Shown here in pieces: positions 12,261 through 23,445 of a stretch of 64,000 bases of DNA. The DNA is taken from contig CAVNZG010001024.1 in NCBI GenBank assembly GCA_963693315.1, forward strand, positions 1 through 64,000. The letters are read 5' to 3'. The position numbers and the translations under genes are program-made. Position 1 is the first letter of the stretch, and each line of letters begins with the position of its first letter. This DNA is from Diogma glabrata. Lineage: Eukaryota; Arthropoda; Insecta; Diptera; Cylindrotomidae. Under the pieces are notes generated by a model. The model worked only from the letters and a program-made list of their open reading frames with translations. It ran no database searches and was not told where the DNA came from.

Positions 12261-12875
12261 TGTAACATATGGATGACTAATCTAATTGACATACATTACA
12301 TATGTTATTCTTCCCACCAAATTATTCTAAACAATTAAATAAGTCATCAACAACTTAAAAGCCTAGATCGATTTTCCATAAATTCCCACGATATAATTAA
12401 ATAACAAAATCTAAATATCATAAAATAATATTAAAGTTGATGACATTACAGAAATAAATTTAAATAAAATTTATCGAAATAAATATAATTCCTGCTGAAC
12501 GAGGAAATTATATTTATTTAATATATGATTGACCGATATTAACTTTATATAATAAATCGATTGATAATTGGTTAATCGATTTAATTATCAAAATAAAGGT
12601 AATACTAAGAGGGGATAATAGTGGAGAAACCCCTCAACCAATTGTACTATAAATAAAACGAAAATCATAACGAAAAATAAGAATTAATAAACTTCTCTTA
12701 AAGTTAAAGTGTTGTGTTTAATTTAAACCTTTTACGGAAGAAAGTCTGCCCAATAGGCCTTAGTCTACGGGTTAAACATGGTTTTTCCAGTTGCAAAGAC
12801 TTTCTTCCCATCATAAATATCGAGACAAATAAGTGGACGCCGAAGTATAGCAGTTCAACGGATAAGTCCACCATA
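12261..12875 (+). repeat. 3' LTR of the errantivirus-like element
   Basis: About 615 bp, beginning TGTAACATATGG after the polypurine tract and ending near GTCCACCATA. The body matches the reversed copy at 1-570, which fixes the right end. The first 50 bases have no second copy in this window. Confidence 0.85.
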
Positions 12876-13439
12876 ATATTCAACTACTTTTATATTGGAT
12901 GTAACGCTTTATATTTTAAATATACTTCATTCTGTTGTCAGGAAAAAATTAACGTGTAGTTGTCTCAATCATGGTGAAAAAGTATGCAAGCATTAGGACT
13001 CCGTACTTTGAAAAAATAAAAACGGTACCCTATTGGTGAGACTTCGGTGTCCGTCCGAATTTGTACATAATCGATCGTAGAATCAATCGTCCGTCCGAAT
13101 TTCTATATAACCTCGAACATTATAAAAGAAAAAATTTGAAAAAATTCACGGCTATAGGTGAATACGGCTATAGGTTGAAAAGATTGAACGAAAACTATAG
13201 CGGTCGGCTCATCATTTCAAATGTTATTTAAAGGTGGTTGGAAGAAGAAATTTGGTCAAAGAATTTTTTTTTGTAATTTTCGAAAGTATCGTTTTTGATT
13301 TATTTCTAAAATTGGGTTTTTGAGAAGAAATATTCTCGTAGAATATACACACGAAATAAGTTGTTAGGAAATAAAATATTTTTATTAAATTAATGAATTT
13401 AATAATTGTTTAATTCACAAAGAAAGTCGAAAATACAAA
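12876..13439. other. AT-rich intergenic stretch without a gene
   Basis: No coding region. Short direct repeats are visible: GTCCGTCCGAATTT near 13047 and again near 13089, and ACGGCTATAGG near 13148 and 13165. It separates two unrelated LTR elements. Confidence 0.5.
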
Positions 13440-14342
13440 AATTAAAAAATCGTACTTATAAAGAACTAGGGGGTATCCCGCGGACTGCGCCCCCCTCCCT
13501 TTTCTCCCCGCACGCCAATACACTCTTTGCCTTTTCATCTGGCTTTGATACAATTACTAAGTACTATCCATCATAATCCAACCTCTTCTAATATATTCTG
13601 TGTTCACCTGCTGCTTAACTATAATTCTACAAAAAAACCATCGTGAAGTGTACATACTATAAATTTTCATACGATCAATCACAAATGGCTGGAAATAATA
13701 ATATTGCAACGACTCTTCGTTGGTTCTTTTCGATTATTGAGCGAATACGACAGTAAAAAGACAGATCTTTAGTTAACAAAATCTCAAACTGTATTTATCA
13801 ACCAATTACAGCAACTTCCGATTTTAATTACAATAAATTCCAGGGTCTCCAATTTATGCACGATAAACTTCACCGCTTTTCCACAATTTGAATCAATAAT
13901 ATTCGGAATCGTAAAATCTGTATTTACTATTCCACTAAGTTCAAATTCTTTTACTATTAGTACCCAGGCTCAAGTGCCACCGATTATTCCTTATACTTGC
14001 GAATATTTATAAACACTTTTAATTGCAAAATTAAAACTGATTATCTGATATTTTGTTCGCTTATTTATATTCAAAAACAAATAAGCAGAAACGTCTGGTA
14101 ACTCAGTTTTTGTTGCCAGTGTATTTTCTAGAAACAATAGGCCACACCTCCTTTTAATTCATTGATGTAAACATTTGTATAACAAATTTAATTTACATTA
14201 ATTTATGCAAATTGAATTATTTAAAAGGAGTTAACTTTTTAATTCATCTTTGCCATAATATGAATGTAGAAAACATTATGCAGAATGTATTGGTTATTTA
14301 TGAGTAAATTAAATTAACCCATTCTGGACGAAGTTTATTACA
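13440..14342 (-). repeat. Probable 3' LTR of MG (left edge uncertain)
   Basis: The MG pol frame ends at 14354. Just beyond it on the minus strand is ATGGAGGGCAA, a purine-rich tract, followed by TGTAATAAACTTC, a plausible LTR start at 14342. No second copy exists in this window, so the other end is a guess. The region holds a GC-rich patch near 13470-13510, unusual for this window. Confidence 0.35.
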
Positions 14343-14353
14343 TTGCCCTCCAT

Positions 14354-15181
14354 TTAGTTTTGTTCGTCCCGAACAATATCAGCTATCGCATTGGTACTGT
14401 TACCTTGGTACGGTGCCAACCTTTGCAGATGTATCACTTTCATTTTGGAACGGGGTCCCTTTTGGATGCGGTAGATAACATTATTAATTCGTTTGATTAT
14501 TTTATATGGACCTTCCTAATCTGGCTGCAGCTTGGGTGATCTTCCCTTAGTTCTCCTGGGGTTGTATAACCATACCAAGTCTCCTTCTTGAAAACCGCCA
14601 CTATTTGCATTTATGTCGTACCTGGTTTTCATTTTGTCACTGGCAATCTTAATGTGGTCTCGAACCTGTTGATGGATTTTATTCATCTTTTCCCTTAGTT
14701 GTCCCACATAATCTTTTTCGTAGACACCAGACCTCCAGGGATGCCGAACTCGATGTCACTAGGAAGATGTAGCTCTCTCCCGAACGTGATATTCGCTGGC
14801 GTTTCACATGTCGTATCGTGCACTGCGGTACGATAGGCCATCAAGAATAACGGAAGATCCTTATCCCAATTTCTTTGGTTGGCTTCCACTACCTTCGACA
14901 AATGTTCTTCCATGGTTCGGTTGAACCGTTCTACCATGCCATCCGATTGTGGGTTCATAGGTGAAGTTCGTGTTTTTCTAATGTCGAGTGTTCTGCACAG
15001 CTCCTCCATCAGTTGAGATTCGAAATTCCTTCCCTGGTCGGTATGCAACTCGAGCGGTGTTCCATATCTGCAAACTCATTCATTGACTAACGTTTCAGCG
15101 ACCGTAACTGCTTCCTGGTTCGGTATCGCATACGCTTCCAACCATTTTGTAAAGTAATCAATGACCACCATGATGTATTTG
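14354..15181 (-). pseudogene. pol: MG pol: integrase core and C-terminal end
   Basis: Continues the integrase from 15182 after a frameshift. The second catalytic aspartate is in HTDQGRNFES (near 15040) and the glutamate in DGMVERFNRTMEE (near 14930). A C-terminal module (GDLVWLYNPRR) ends at TAA 14354-14356. Defects: a stop near 15075, a frameshift near 14700 and an in-frame TAG at 14513-14515, where related proteins would have tryptophan. Integrase joins the DNA copy to the chromosome; this one is inactive. Confidence 0.8.
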
Positions 15182-16141
15182 TTACCTTTGTCGTTTCCGG
15201 AAATGGCCCGCAATGTCTATGGCAATTCTCTCCATTGGGGCGCCCACATTGTACTGTTGCATCTCTCCTCGAGTTCTAGTCTTTGGTCCTTTGCTCGCCG
15301 CACAAGTATCACATCGCCGACACCATTGCTCTACGTCGGTTCGATACCTTACCCAATAAAACCTCTCCCTTACTTTAGCTAGGGTTTTATTGACTCCCAG
15401 GTGTCCTCCAGAAATACTTCCATGCAGCTTTCCCAGTACCTCTTCTACTCGACTTGATGGCAACACTAGTTGCTCTAACACTTTCTTTCCATCAGCGGAC
15501 TCCCATTTTTTTTTTAGTATCCCGTTGTCCATAAATAGTGAGTCCCATTGCGCCCAGTAGCATTTCACCTCCGTACTTAAAGGTGCGACCTCTTTCCACT
15601 CCGGTCGCCTTCCCTCGGTTTTCCATTTCAATATTGGAGCTATAGCTGGATCTTCTAGCTGCTCTCTTTTAATTGCCTCGGTACACCAATTCTCAGGAGT
15701 TTGGAACTTGATTTGGCTCACTTTCATTGCCTCATTTCCCTCAGTTCTGCTACATGACTTGCACTCCTCTATACAGGGTCTTCTAGACAAGGCATCGGCG
15801 TTACCATGGACCCTTCCCTTGCGGTGTTCAACTTTGAAGTCGTAGTTCTGCAGGATCTCTATCCATCTTGCTGCTTGTCCTTCAGGAAATTTGAATTGTA
15901 ATAACCATTTTGGAGCAGCATGGTCCGTGCGAATCAGGAATGGTTGTCCAGACAAATACTTGTGGAAATGTTTCACAGCCTTGATGATAGCTAGCAACTC
16001 CTTCCTCGTGACACAGCAATTCCGCTCCGGTTTTGACAGAACTTTACTGAAGTACGCCACCACTTTCTCATCGTCTCCAATTTTCTGTGACAAAACAGCT
16101 CCGGTTCCTACATTGCTTGCGTCTGTGTCCAGAATGAACAT
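15182..16141 (-). pseudogene. pol: MG pol: RNase H and integrase N-terminal half
   Basis: An uninterrupted 319-codon stretch. RNase H is shown by ILDTDASNVGTGAVLSQ at its start and IRTDHAAPKWLL further on. A linker follows, then the integrase zinc domain (LHGSISGGHLGVNKTLAKVR ... CRRCDTC). The first catalytic aspartate of the core lies in RIAIDIAGHF near 15210. The frame then breaks near 15182; coding resumes in another frame. Confidence 0.85.
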
Positions 16142-17249
16142 CTTTCCGGATTCTGGATAGGCTAGTATAGGGGTGTTGCATAGTTTTTCTTTTAAACGGC
16201 AGAATGCCTCATTTCATTCGGTTGTCCACAGAAACTTGGTATTTGCCTCTGTCAATTTATGTATACTCTTGGCGATATTCGCAAAATTCTCCACGAATCT
16301 ACGATAATAGGTGCATAGGCCAAGAAAACTGCGTAGCTCATGAACATTCTTCGGTACTGGCCAATTTTTCACAGCATCAATCTTCTCGGGATCGGTTCTG
16401 ACTCCATTTTCTGTAATGATGTGTCCAAGGTACTTCACTTCTTTGTGGACTTTACCGGATTCAACTTCATGTTGGCATTACTTATTCTTCTGAGTACTTC
16501 TTCGAGGCTCATTAGATGCTCTTCGAAGTTGCGACCCATTATAATGATGTCATAAAGATAAACTAGGCAGGCCTTTCAGGTTAAACCATGTAACACGCAT
16601 TCCATTAGACGTTCAAATGTTGCTGGGGCATTGAATAGACCAAACGGCATCACATTGAACTCCCACAACCCATTGCCAGTAGAAAATGCTGTCTTTTGCC
16701 GATCTTCTGGATGCATTTCAACTTGCCAGTAACCACTCTTCAGATCCAATGTGCTGTACCATTTGGCTCCTGATAGTGTATCTAGTGTGTCATCAATTCG
16801 TGGCAGTGGATAGCTGTCCTTAAGGGTTACCTCATTCAGTTTTCGATAGTCTACACAAAAACGGGCTGACCCATCTTTTCTTCTAACTAGCACCACTGGT
16901 GAGCTCCATGGACTCTTAGATGGCCTAATGACTCCATCTCTTTTCATTTTGTCCAGCATTCCTTGCACTTCTCGTGTTTACCTAGTGGTAGTCTTCTGGG
17001 AGGCTGTCTGATAGGATGAGCGTCTGATTGTGTTGATCCTATGTCGCACGATGTTTGTTCTTCGAACATCTTCATCTCCAGCAAAGAAAACGCTGCTCAT
17101 CTTCGTTAATACCCTCTTGATTTCTTGGAATTCGGCTGGGTTCATTCTTTTACTAAGATCTTGAAGTATTGCTACTAATGCGGGATTGTTTCTCTGCATG
17201 AAGACCTTCTGCTCTTCTTGACAGCTGATTATCTCTTTTATGGTGCTGC
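16142..17249 (-). pseudogene. pol: MG pol: reverse transcriptase, active site lost
   Basis: Blocks visible on the minus strand: SPWSSPVVLVRRKDGSARFC, YPLPRIDDTLD, STLDLKSGYWQVEM, WEFNVMPFGLFNAPATFERL, then KYLGHIITENGVRTDPEKI and FLGLCTYYRRFVENFA. The active site reads Y-L-Y-D (about 16543-16554) instead of Y-x-D-D, so a catalytic aspartate has become tyrosine. There is an in-frame TGA at 16576-16578 and frameshifts near 16970, 16440 and 16200. The right edge, at 17249, is the insertion point of element A. Confidence 0.85.
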
Positions 17250-17949
17250 TGTTGTAAACCTTTTGAAACGAATTAAATTTAAAGTAATATTTCGAAACTT
17301 AATTTGGTTTAACTAAAATTTGTCTGATTTCACAATGCAAAATATTTTAAAGTCAAAAGTGCAGATTCGCATAATTTTTATATTTAAAAAATAAATATAA
17401 AAATTGTGTGAACGAACTTATTTTTGTATTGGGAAATCCTCTAAATTAGGTCATTTATGTTTAATTGTTTTTATAAATTTTAGTTGGTTGGTTTTTTTAT
17501 TATAACGGAAAATAAACGGTTTACAACATTCCCCTCCAAATAATAATTAATTTGATTGAATTATTAGTAATATTAAAAAAAGAGTAGTAAATTGGCAGTG
17601 AACGGCAGAAGTTAGTTAATATTTATGCTTTTTGAGTTATAGTTTGAGAAACATACGGTAAAGTTTAGTCAAAGTAATTAAAGAGTTAAATCAATGTTGT
17701 AGTTAAGATTGAAGATAAAGTAGAAATAGAAAAGAATTGTAAGAAAAGTTTTCAATAAAACAAAAGTGTTTAATTAAAAAGTTCAATACTACTAATTAAA
17801 AATAAAAATTAAATGCAGAATTAAAAGGAGACTGTTTATTTATAAAAAGTGTTTTTATAGTCAAAGTAACTGACCTTAGAAAAAAGGGTATAACTTTTGG
17901 TATAACGTTGGTGTGTAAAGAAGATATCCCTATAAAGAAGGATATAACA
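17250..17949 (+). repeat. Element A 5' LTR
   Basis: 700 bp, TG...CA ends with a short TGTT/AACA inverted pair. Paired with 26743-27442. It would carry the promoter for the element RNA, but no convincing TATA box was picked out in this AT-rich sequence. Confidence 0.95.
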
Positions 17950-17951
17950 TT

Positions 17952-17963
17952 TGGTGCAGCCGG
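17952..17963 (+). other. Primer binding site candidate of element A
   Basis: TGGTGCAGCCGG starts two bases after the LTR. It resembles the complement of a tRNA-Ser 3' end (known fly elements use TGGCGCAGCCGG-like sites) with one change. The position is right for a PBS; the exact tRNA is inferred. Confidence 0.6.
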
Positions 17964-18140
17964 TAATCCGCCCCTTGTAGTTTCAAATACATCGAAACAA
18001 ACGTCAAACGTCAATCAGTCAAGTCGTGTTTTATTAACTCTTCTAATAAGATACATATAATATATTTTCGAAGCAAATAAACTTAAAATAAAGAATCAAC
18101 TCGATTGCGTATAAAGAATTATACAAATTTCTATTCAAAA

Positions 18141-19247
18141 ATGCATTATTTTGAGTGTGCTAGTGACAACCCAAATTATATCGATGGTCAAACACTGTGC
18201 AGTTCATGTTTGAAAAATATAAGTAAGCGTCAAACAATTTTCGTGTGTGATGAATGCAAAAATAGTTATCATGCTGTTTGCAAAAAAATTGTTGGTAGCC
18301 ACATAGAAAGACAAGCAAGAGAAAGTTACTGGTTTTGTTCTCCAGAATGCAATTTGAAAAATAAAGAAAAGGAAAATGTTACCGAAGAGAATCTACGCAC
18401 TGAAAAGTCTAGTCACTCAGAAGCTAATTTGAAGATAGGTGATTCTCCTGATGTTTTGGTAAAGATCGATATGATTTTAATAGAAATAGGCAAACTTACT
18501 TCTAAAATGGTGGAGCTGAACGAGTCGCAAAATTTTATGAACCAGAATTTTGAAGAAATGAGGTTAAGATTAATTGAAATTGAAAAAGAAAATACATCCT
18601 TCAAGAATGATGTATTGGCACTGCGAATGGAAAACAAGGAACAAAAAGAACTGATTTACAAACTGGAGTCTAGTGTTGATATTCTTCATCAGCAGGAACT
18701 AAGTAACAACTTAATTTTGGCAGGCCTTCCTGATACTACCGCTGACCCATTGTTGGTAGCCAAAAACATATTGAAATCAATAAATGCAGAAGAGCAAACT
18801 GTTGAAATAGAGTCTGCGGAGTATATGAGGTTCAGAACTTTTAATAATATTGATAGCAATGCAAGGCAGAATCGAAATCTCGCTCCGGAAAATTTTTTCA
18901 ACATTCTTATCACATTTAAAACAAATGAAGCCAAAACTGCAGTTTTGCAAAAGAAGAAACAGAAAAAAATGTTATTTCTTGGTGAAGCTGGTTTTTTACA
19001 AAAGGATCTGGAAAACAGACAAATATATTTTAGAGATCACATCACTCCATTTAGATCTATGCTGTATAGAGAAGCATTGCAATTGAAAAAGGAAGCTAAT
19101 TGCCAGTATGTCTGGATAAAAAATGGGATTATATATTTTCGGCAAGCTAGTGGATCTAAGGTGTATTCAATTTTGTCACGGAATGATATCATTCGACTTT
19201 ATAATATTTTTCAACTCTCAACGTATCAACAGAAGTCATCCAATTAA
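18141..19247 (+). CDS. LINE ORF1: PHD-like finger, coiled coil, FP25-like domain
   Basis: 368 codons from ATG 18141. Residues about 5-65 carry a Cys/His pattern of a PHD-like zinc finger (CSSC, CDECKNSYHAVC, CSPEC). Residues about 100-185 form a heptad-rich coiled coil (ENLRTE to LESSVDILHQQEL). The rest matches the baculovirus FP25-like/ORF1p fold in general layout: SNNLILAGLP, an ILITFKTNEAKTAVL strand, RMLYREALQLKKEA-like helix and YVWIKNGIIYFRQASG. Such proteins bind the LINE RNA as a chaperone. An upstream TTG at 18105 keeps the frame open but the ATG is the natural start. Its end overlaps the next ORF by 125 bases. Confidence 0.85.
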   Translation: MHYFECASDNPNYIDGQTLCSSCLKNISKRQTIFVCDECKNSYHAVCKKIVGSHIERQARESYWFCSPECNLKNKEKENVTEENLRTEKSSHSEANLKIGDSPDVLVKIDMILIEIGKLTSKMVELNESQNFMNQNFEEMRLRLIEIEKENTSFKNDVLALRMENKEQKELIYKLESSVDILHQQELSNNLILAGLPDTTADPLLVAKNILKSINAEEQTVEIESAEYMRFRTFNNIDSNARQNRNLAPENFFNILITFKTNEAKTAVLQKKKQKKMLFLGEAGFLQKDLENRQIYFRDHITPFRSMLYREALQLKKEANCQYVWIKNGIIYFRQASGSKVYSILSRNDIIRLYNIFQLSTYQQKSSN

Positions 19248-19779
19248 CACTTTATCTCAAGTAAGTCTTAACATCACTAAAAAACTATGTTATATTCATG
19301 TAGTCACTCATATCACAGCCGTTCTAAAATGCAAACAGAGATCAAATCTTAAGACTGGTCATAATTGTATTGTTTTTTTTAAGTCTTTTTGTAATCAAGA
19401 CTGTAGTAATTCACTTCACTGTCAAATTAAATACTTATGTTTCATTAGTACGACATCTACCTTTAATTCTGTAAACTTTTTTGTTATTATTGTTATTTTT
19501 CATGCTAGTTGGTTGTTAGAAAAAATATTTGAAATTCACATTTTTTTATACACTATGATAAACTTTGTAGATGTTAATTGTTATATTGAAACGAACTATG
19601 GACACATTATTGGTAACAAACCTTGCTTTCTTATCTACATTTATCAACAAAGTGATTATAAACACCTCGTTTATAGTAAAAACCTAATTTATCAACCCAT
19701 AACAATTTATTTTGGATCTATTCTTCGATGTAAGTTGGTTGTGATGTTGTCCTATAAAACTGTAGAGCAAGCTCTTTAA
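19123..19779 (+). CDS. Unrecognised 218-codon ORF ending in TAATG at the ORF2 start
   Basis: Starts at ATG 19123 in the frame +1 to ORF1, overlaps the ORF1 end by 125 bases, and remains open to TAA 19777-19779. The last A of that stop is the A of the ORF2 ATG (TAATG). In sequence this AT-rich, 177 codons without a stop past ORF1 are unlikely by chance. The stop-start overlap is the arrangement known for coupled reinitiation of ORF2 in the SART1 LINE. The product is hydrophobic and aromatic-rich with scattered cysteines; I recognise no domain. It could be an ORF1 extension reached by frameshift, a separate small protein, or a translated spacer. Confidence 0.5.
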   Translation: MGLYIFGKLVDLRCIQFCHGMISFDFIIFFNSQRINRSHPINTLSQVSLNITKKLCYIHVVTHITAVLKCKQRSNLKTGHNCIVFFKSFCNQDCSNSLHCQIKYLCFISTTSTFNSVNFFVIIVIFHASWLLEKIFEIHIFLYTMINFVDVNCYIETNYGHIIGNKPCFLIYIYQQSDYKHLVYSKNLIYQPITIYFGSILRCKLVVMLSYKTVEQAL

Positions 19780-22645
19780 TGTGCAACAACGAAAATATAA
19801 ACATAAATGACCTTAACATTAAATTTCATCTACATATAAATGACGGTATAAATCTCAATAAAAAAGAAATCAATATTGTTTATTTAAATTGCCAAAGTAT
19901 TCGTAATAAACTGTTTGACATCGAAATGTTTGTAGAAAACTTAAAATGCGAAATTGATATTATTGTCCTTACGGAAATTTGGATTAGAGAAGAAGAAAAT
20001 CGATTTTTTAATTTTAAAAATTACAGTGGATTTTTTTCTAATAGGGAAAATGGATTTGGTGGCACAGCTATTTTTGTTAGAGAACATATTAGTGCTGTCA
20101 AAATATTTAGTACCGATGATAGTTATTGTCAAATTCTTACGGTTAGGCTAATAGATAAAAACTTGAACCTCACATCTATATACAGATCGCCAAAAAATAG
20201 AATTACTACTTTTTATCCATTGATGGAAAATATTATGGACAAATTTAAAAACTCTATTATAATAGGAGATTTTAATATTAATCTGTTAGATAGTGAAGAT
20301 AGTGCAGTTAAAAAATACATGGACCTCATAAATAGCTCTGGCTTTATGATACTGAACAATATATCTTGTCATTATGCTACAAGAAATAGTAACTCTGTTA
20401 GAACTATAATAGATCATATTATTACCGATCAGTTTACGTACGCCTATGACTTTTCGTTAGATGACATTCTTTTATCGGACCACAAGTTCTTGCTCCTGCG
20501 TATAGATAAAGTCAATTCGGACAAAAGATTAAATTCGTCGACCAAAACTGTTCTTGATTATAAAAATATTTTTCAAGATTCGTGTTGGCTTTCTGTTCTT
20601 AAATCCACAGACGTTGAAACTATGGTTTGCAATCTTTCAACAATAATCAAAAATAATACCAAAAATGTACTGACTAAATGCAAAAAAAAACTAGACAATA
20701 ATGAGTGGTTTACGGATGAAGTTAAAGTTTTAATGAAAAAACGGGATGCATTTTTTAAGCATAAAAAAAGAATGCCAGAAAATACGTATGTTAGTGAGAG
20801 GTACCGGTACTATCGTTCACTAGTACAGTCAAAAGTCAAAGAGGCCAAACGAACGTATTACGATTCCCAAATTGAAAAAAACATATCTGATACAAAGCAA
20901 CTTTGGAAAAACTTAAAATGTATAATGTTTAATCACCAAATGAACAATAACAGTGTGTATTGTCTGGCTTCTAATAACAAATGTGTGAAGGAACCAGAAG
21001 AAGTGGCAAACATGTTTAACACATATTTCATAAATAACACAAAAAATTTATCCAGCCATCTTCCAATCCCCACTGAATCTTCATTTAATTATTTTAAATA
21101 CAATATTTCAACACCATTAATTATGTCTCCTGTAACTGGCGATGAAATACGTCAAATAATTCATAATCTAAATAATAGAGCTGCAACTGGCAGGGATCAT
21201 ATACCACCAAAACTTTTGCAAAAGTCAGTAAATTACATAGACACTCAATTGGCTTTAATAATAAATGAATGCTTAAAAGAAGGTACATTTCCTAGCTGCC
21301 TAAAAAAGACTAAAGTTATTCCCGTTTACAAATCAAATAATGCTCTGGAAGTTAGCAACTATAGACCAATTTCAATTCTTCCTAGTATTTCAAAAGTTTT
21401 TGAAAAGGTTATAGTTAGCAGATTCGAACACTTTCTTGAAGATAATAAAATAATGTCTACTGCTCAGTTTGGGTTCACAAAAGCGTCAAACACCAGTGCT
21501 GCTTGTATCGCTTTCACCGAATTCATTTCTCTAAACATAGATAAGAAAAAAAATGCTCGTGCATTTTCTTGGATATAAGATGTGCTTTTGATACGGTTGA
21601 TTATGATATTATTTTATACAAACTCAGCACACTTAATTTAACTCCTAATCAGCTTCTACTATTTAAAAATTATTTACATGATAGGGATCAAGTTGTGCAA
21701 ATTAATGGTATATGTAGTAAAAAAGGTGTTACAAGTAAGGGAGTACCCCAAGGATCAATATTAGGCCCTTGTTTATTTAAATTCTTTATCAATGACATCA
21801 CCTTATTAAAACTGAATGGGCGTATTCAGCTATTTGCTGATGATGCAGTGTTAATGTATGCAGAAACATGTGTAGAACAATTACTTCTTGAAATGCAAGA
21901 AGATTTAAAAATACTAAATAAGTGGTTTGATATCAACCATTTGATATTGAATCATGATAAAACTAAGTTCATGGTTTTTAACTCAAAGCATTGTGAAACA
22001 GAGACTTTTAACGTAAACCAATTGACTTATAATTCTTTTACCATTGAAAGAGTTACTAAGTTTACATATCTTGGCTTAACAGTGGATGATCAATTGAGTT
22101 GGTCACCTCATGTTGATAAATTGAAAAAATCCATTATCCCTTATATTTTCGCCATAAAACGGTCAAAGCCCATGCTTTCCAAATCGAGCCTTCTTTTAAT
22201 ATATAATGCATATATTCACTCACGGTTGATGTATTTAAATGTTATATGGAGTAGATGTGCAAGATACAAGTTTGATGAATTGGTGGTATTACACAAGAGA
22301 GTCTTAAAGTATATAATTGGTGTTCCCATTAGATATTCGACAGAGAAGCTTTATAGCCAGTTTCCGTCACTTCAAACAACTACAGAGAGAGAACTAGTTA
22401 CAACCATATACAAAATGGTAAATGGGCTTGTCAGTAATAGCGTTGAATTTAAGAAAGCGAAAGATCAACACGAACATAACACAAGACGCCAGTCACACTA
22501 TCAAGTACAGACTTTTAAAACAACAGTCGCCAATAGTAATGTCTTATATTGCGGTTTAAAAAAATTTAACGATCTTCCATACGACATAAAGCACGCACAA
22601 AACCTTTTACAGTTTAAAAAAAAAATTAAGGAATATATAAATTGA
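19779..22645 (+). pseudogene. LINE ORF2: APE endonuclease and reverse transcriptase, one frameshift
   Basis: Starts at ATG 19779. Endonuclease motifs are in order: LNCQSIRNK, VLTEIW, GGTAIFVRE, SIYRSP, IIIGDFNIN, IDHIITD, LLSDHKFL. After a linker the RT begins: NNRAATGRDHIPPKLL, VIPVYKSNNALEVSNYRPIS, QFGFTKASNTS. The frame breaks at about 21560-21575 by one base and resumes at once with DIRCAFDTVDY, GVPQGSILGPCLF and the active site FADDAV (about 21834-21850). A C-terminal region runs to TGA 22643-22645. The endonuclease nicks target DNA and the RT copies the RNA from the nick. All catalytic residues I can locate are present; only the frameshift prevents full-length product. Confidence 0.9.
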
Positions 22646-22949
22646 ACCTGCGATACGTTTATGTTTCATTTAGATTTAGGTGATGATGATTGGATTCAAA
22701 TTTGAGTGAATATAGACTTTTATTTTGGTGATGTTAAGACTTGCATATACATATATAATGTATTAAGATATTAGATATTATGTTTCGTTTTGTTTTTGTT
22801 ATTTGAATTTATTTAAAACCATATCAAAACTTACTATATTAAAATTAATCTGAATGCTGCGTATGAACCGAATTGGTTTGAGCAACATTGATAAAAATTG
22901 TAAAAATTTTATTAAATGTATTATTAAAGAATAAATTATAATATCAAAA

Positions 22950-22951
<2 letters not shown>

Positions 22952-22987
<36 letters not shown>
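22952..22987 (+). repeat. Poly-A tail of the LINE
   Basis: 36 uninterrupted A residues directly after the LINE 3' end and before the candidate target duplication. An intact long tail suggests a recent insertion. Confidence 0.95.
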
Positions 22988-22989
<2 letters not shown>

Positions 22990-22994
22990 GTCAA

Positions 22995-23445
22995 AATAAA
23001 TTTTGGAATACAAGGAAAATTTAATCAAGCCTTAAGATTAAATTTGGCGATTGCATTACACAAAAGAATAACAAGCTGTTCGTGATAGAAATACGTGGAG
23101 GAGACGTATTTCTGCAGAAAATATAGTACACCTACTCGGACAGAGTAAGGGCAGCGGCCGCTTTAGCGGATAAAGACCAATTCAAGAACAAAGTGGTCCA
23201 ACAGAACAATAGAAGTCAGCACAGCAGTACAACCAATTTCAGCAGATAAACAAAAATAAATCTGGAATTTCAGCGAGAATTTCAACGAAAATACCAGAAA
23301 CAGGGAGCAGCAAGACACAATCCGTCAGGCAGTATTATAAGTATCAGGGTGAGTCAGGTTTAGATATTTTAAAGTGTTAGACAGTTACCAAGTTAGTTTT
23401 GTGATTAATTTTAAACAACGTGTAAAGTCATATTTTTGGTACAAA
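22995..23445 (+). other. Element A leader, second part
   Basis: Untranslated leader between the inserted LINE and the element A ORF. It contains the GC-rich CAGCGGCCGC near 23153, several CAG-rich patches, and AGGGTGAGTCAGG at 23346-23358, which looks like a strong 5' splice site. A similar GTGAGTCA stands at the equivalent place in element C (39234). Confidence 0.5.

Larger units (their letters stand above)
18023..22987 (+). mobile_element. Full-length non-LTR retrotransposon (LINE) in element A
   Basis: Contains ORF1 with a PHD-like finger, a middle ORF, ORF2 with endonuclease and RT, and a 36-base poly-A tail (22952-22987). A possible target duplication AGTCAA flanks it (18017-18022 and 22989-22994), which suggests the 5' end is complete at about 18023. 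PHD finger plus coiled coil plus FP25-like domain in ORF1 is known from CR1-type elements; I would place it in the CR1/Jockey group but cannot name the clade. A single frameshift in ORF2 is the only clear damage seen. Confidence 0.85.
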
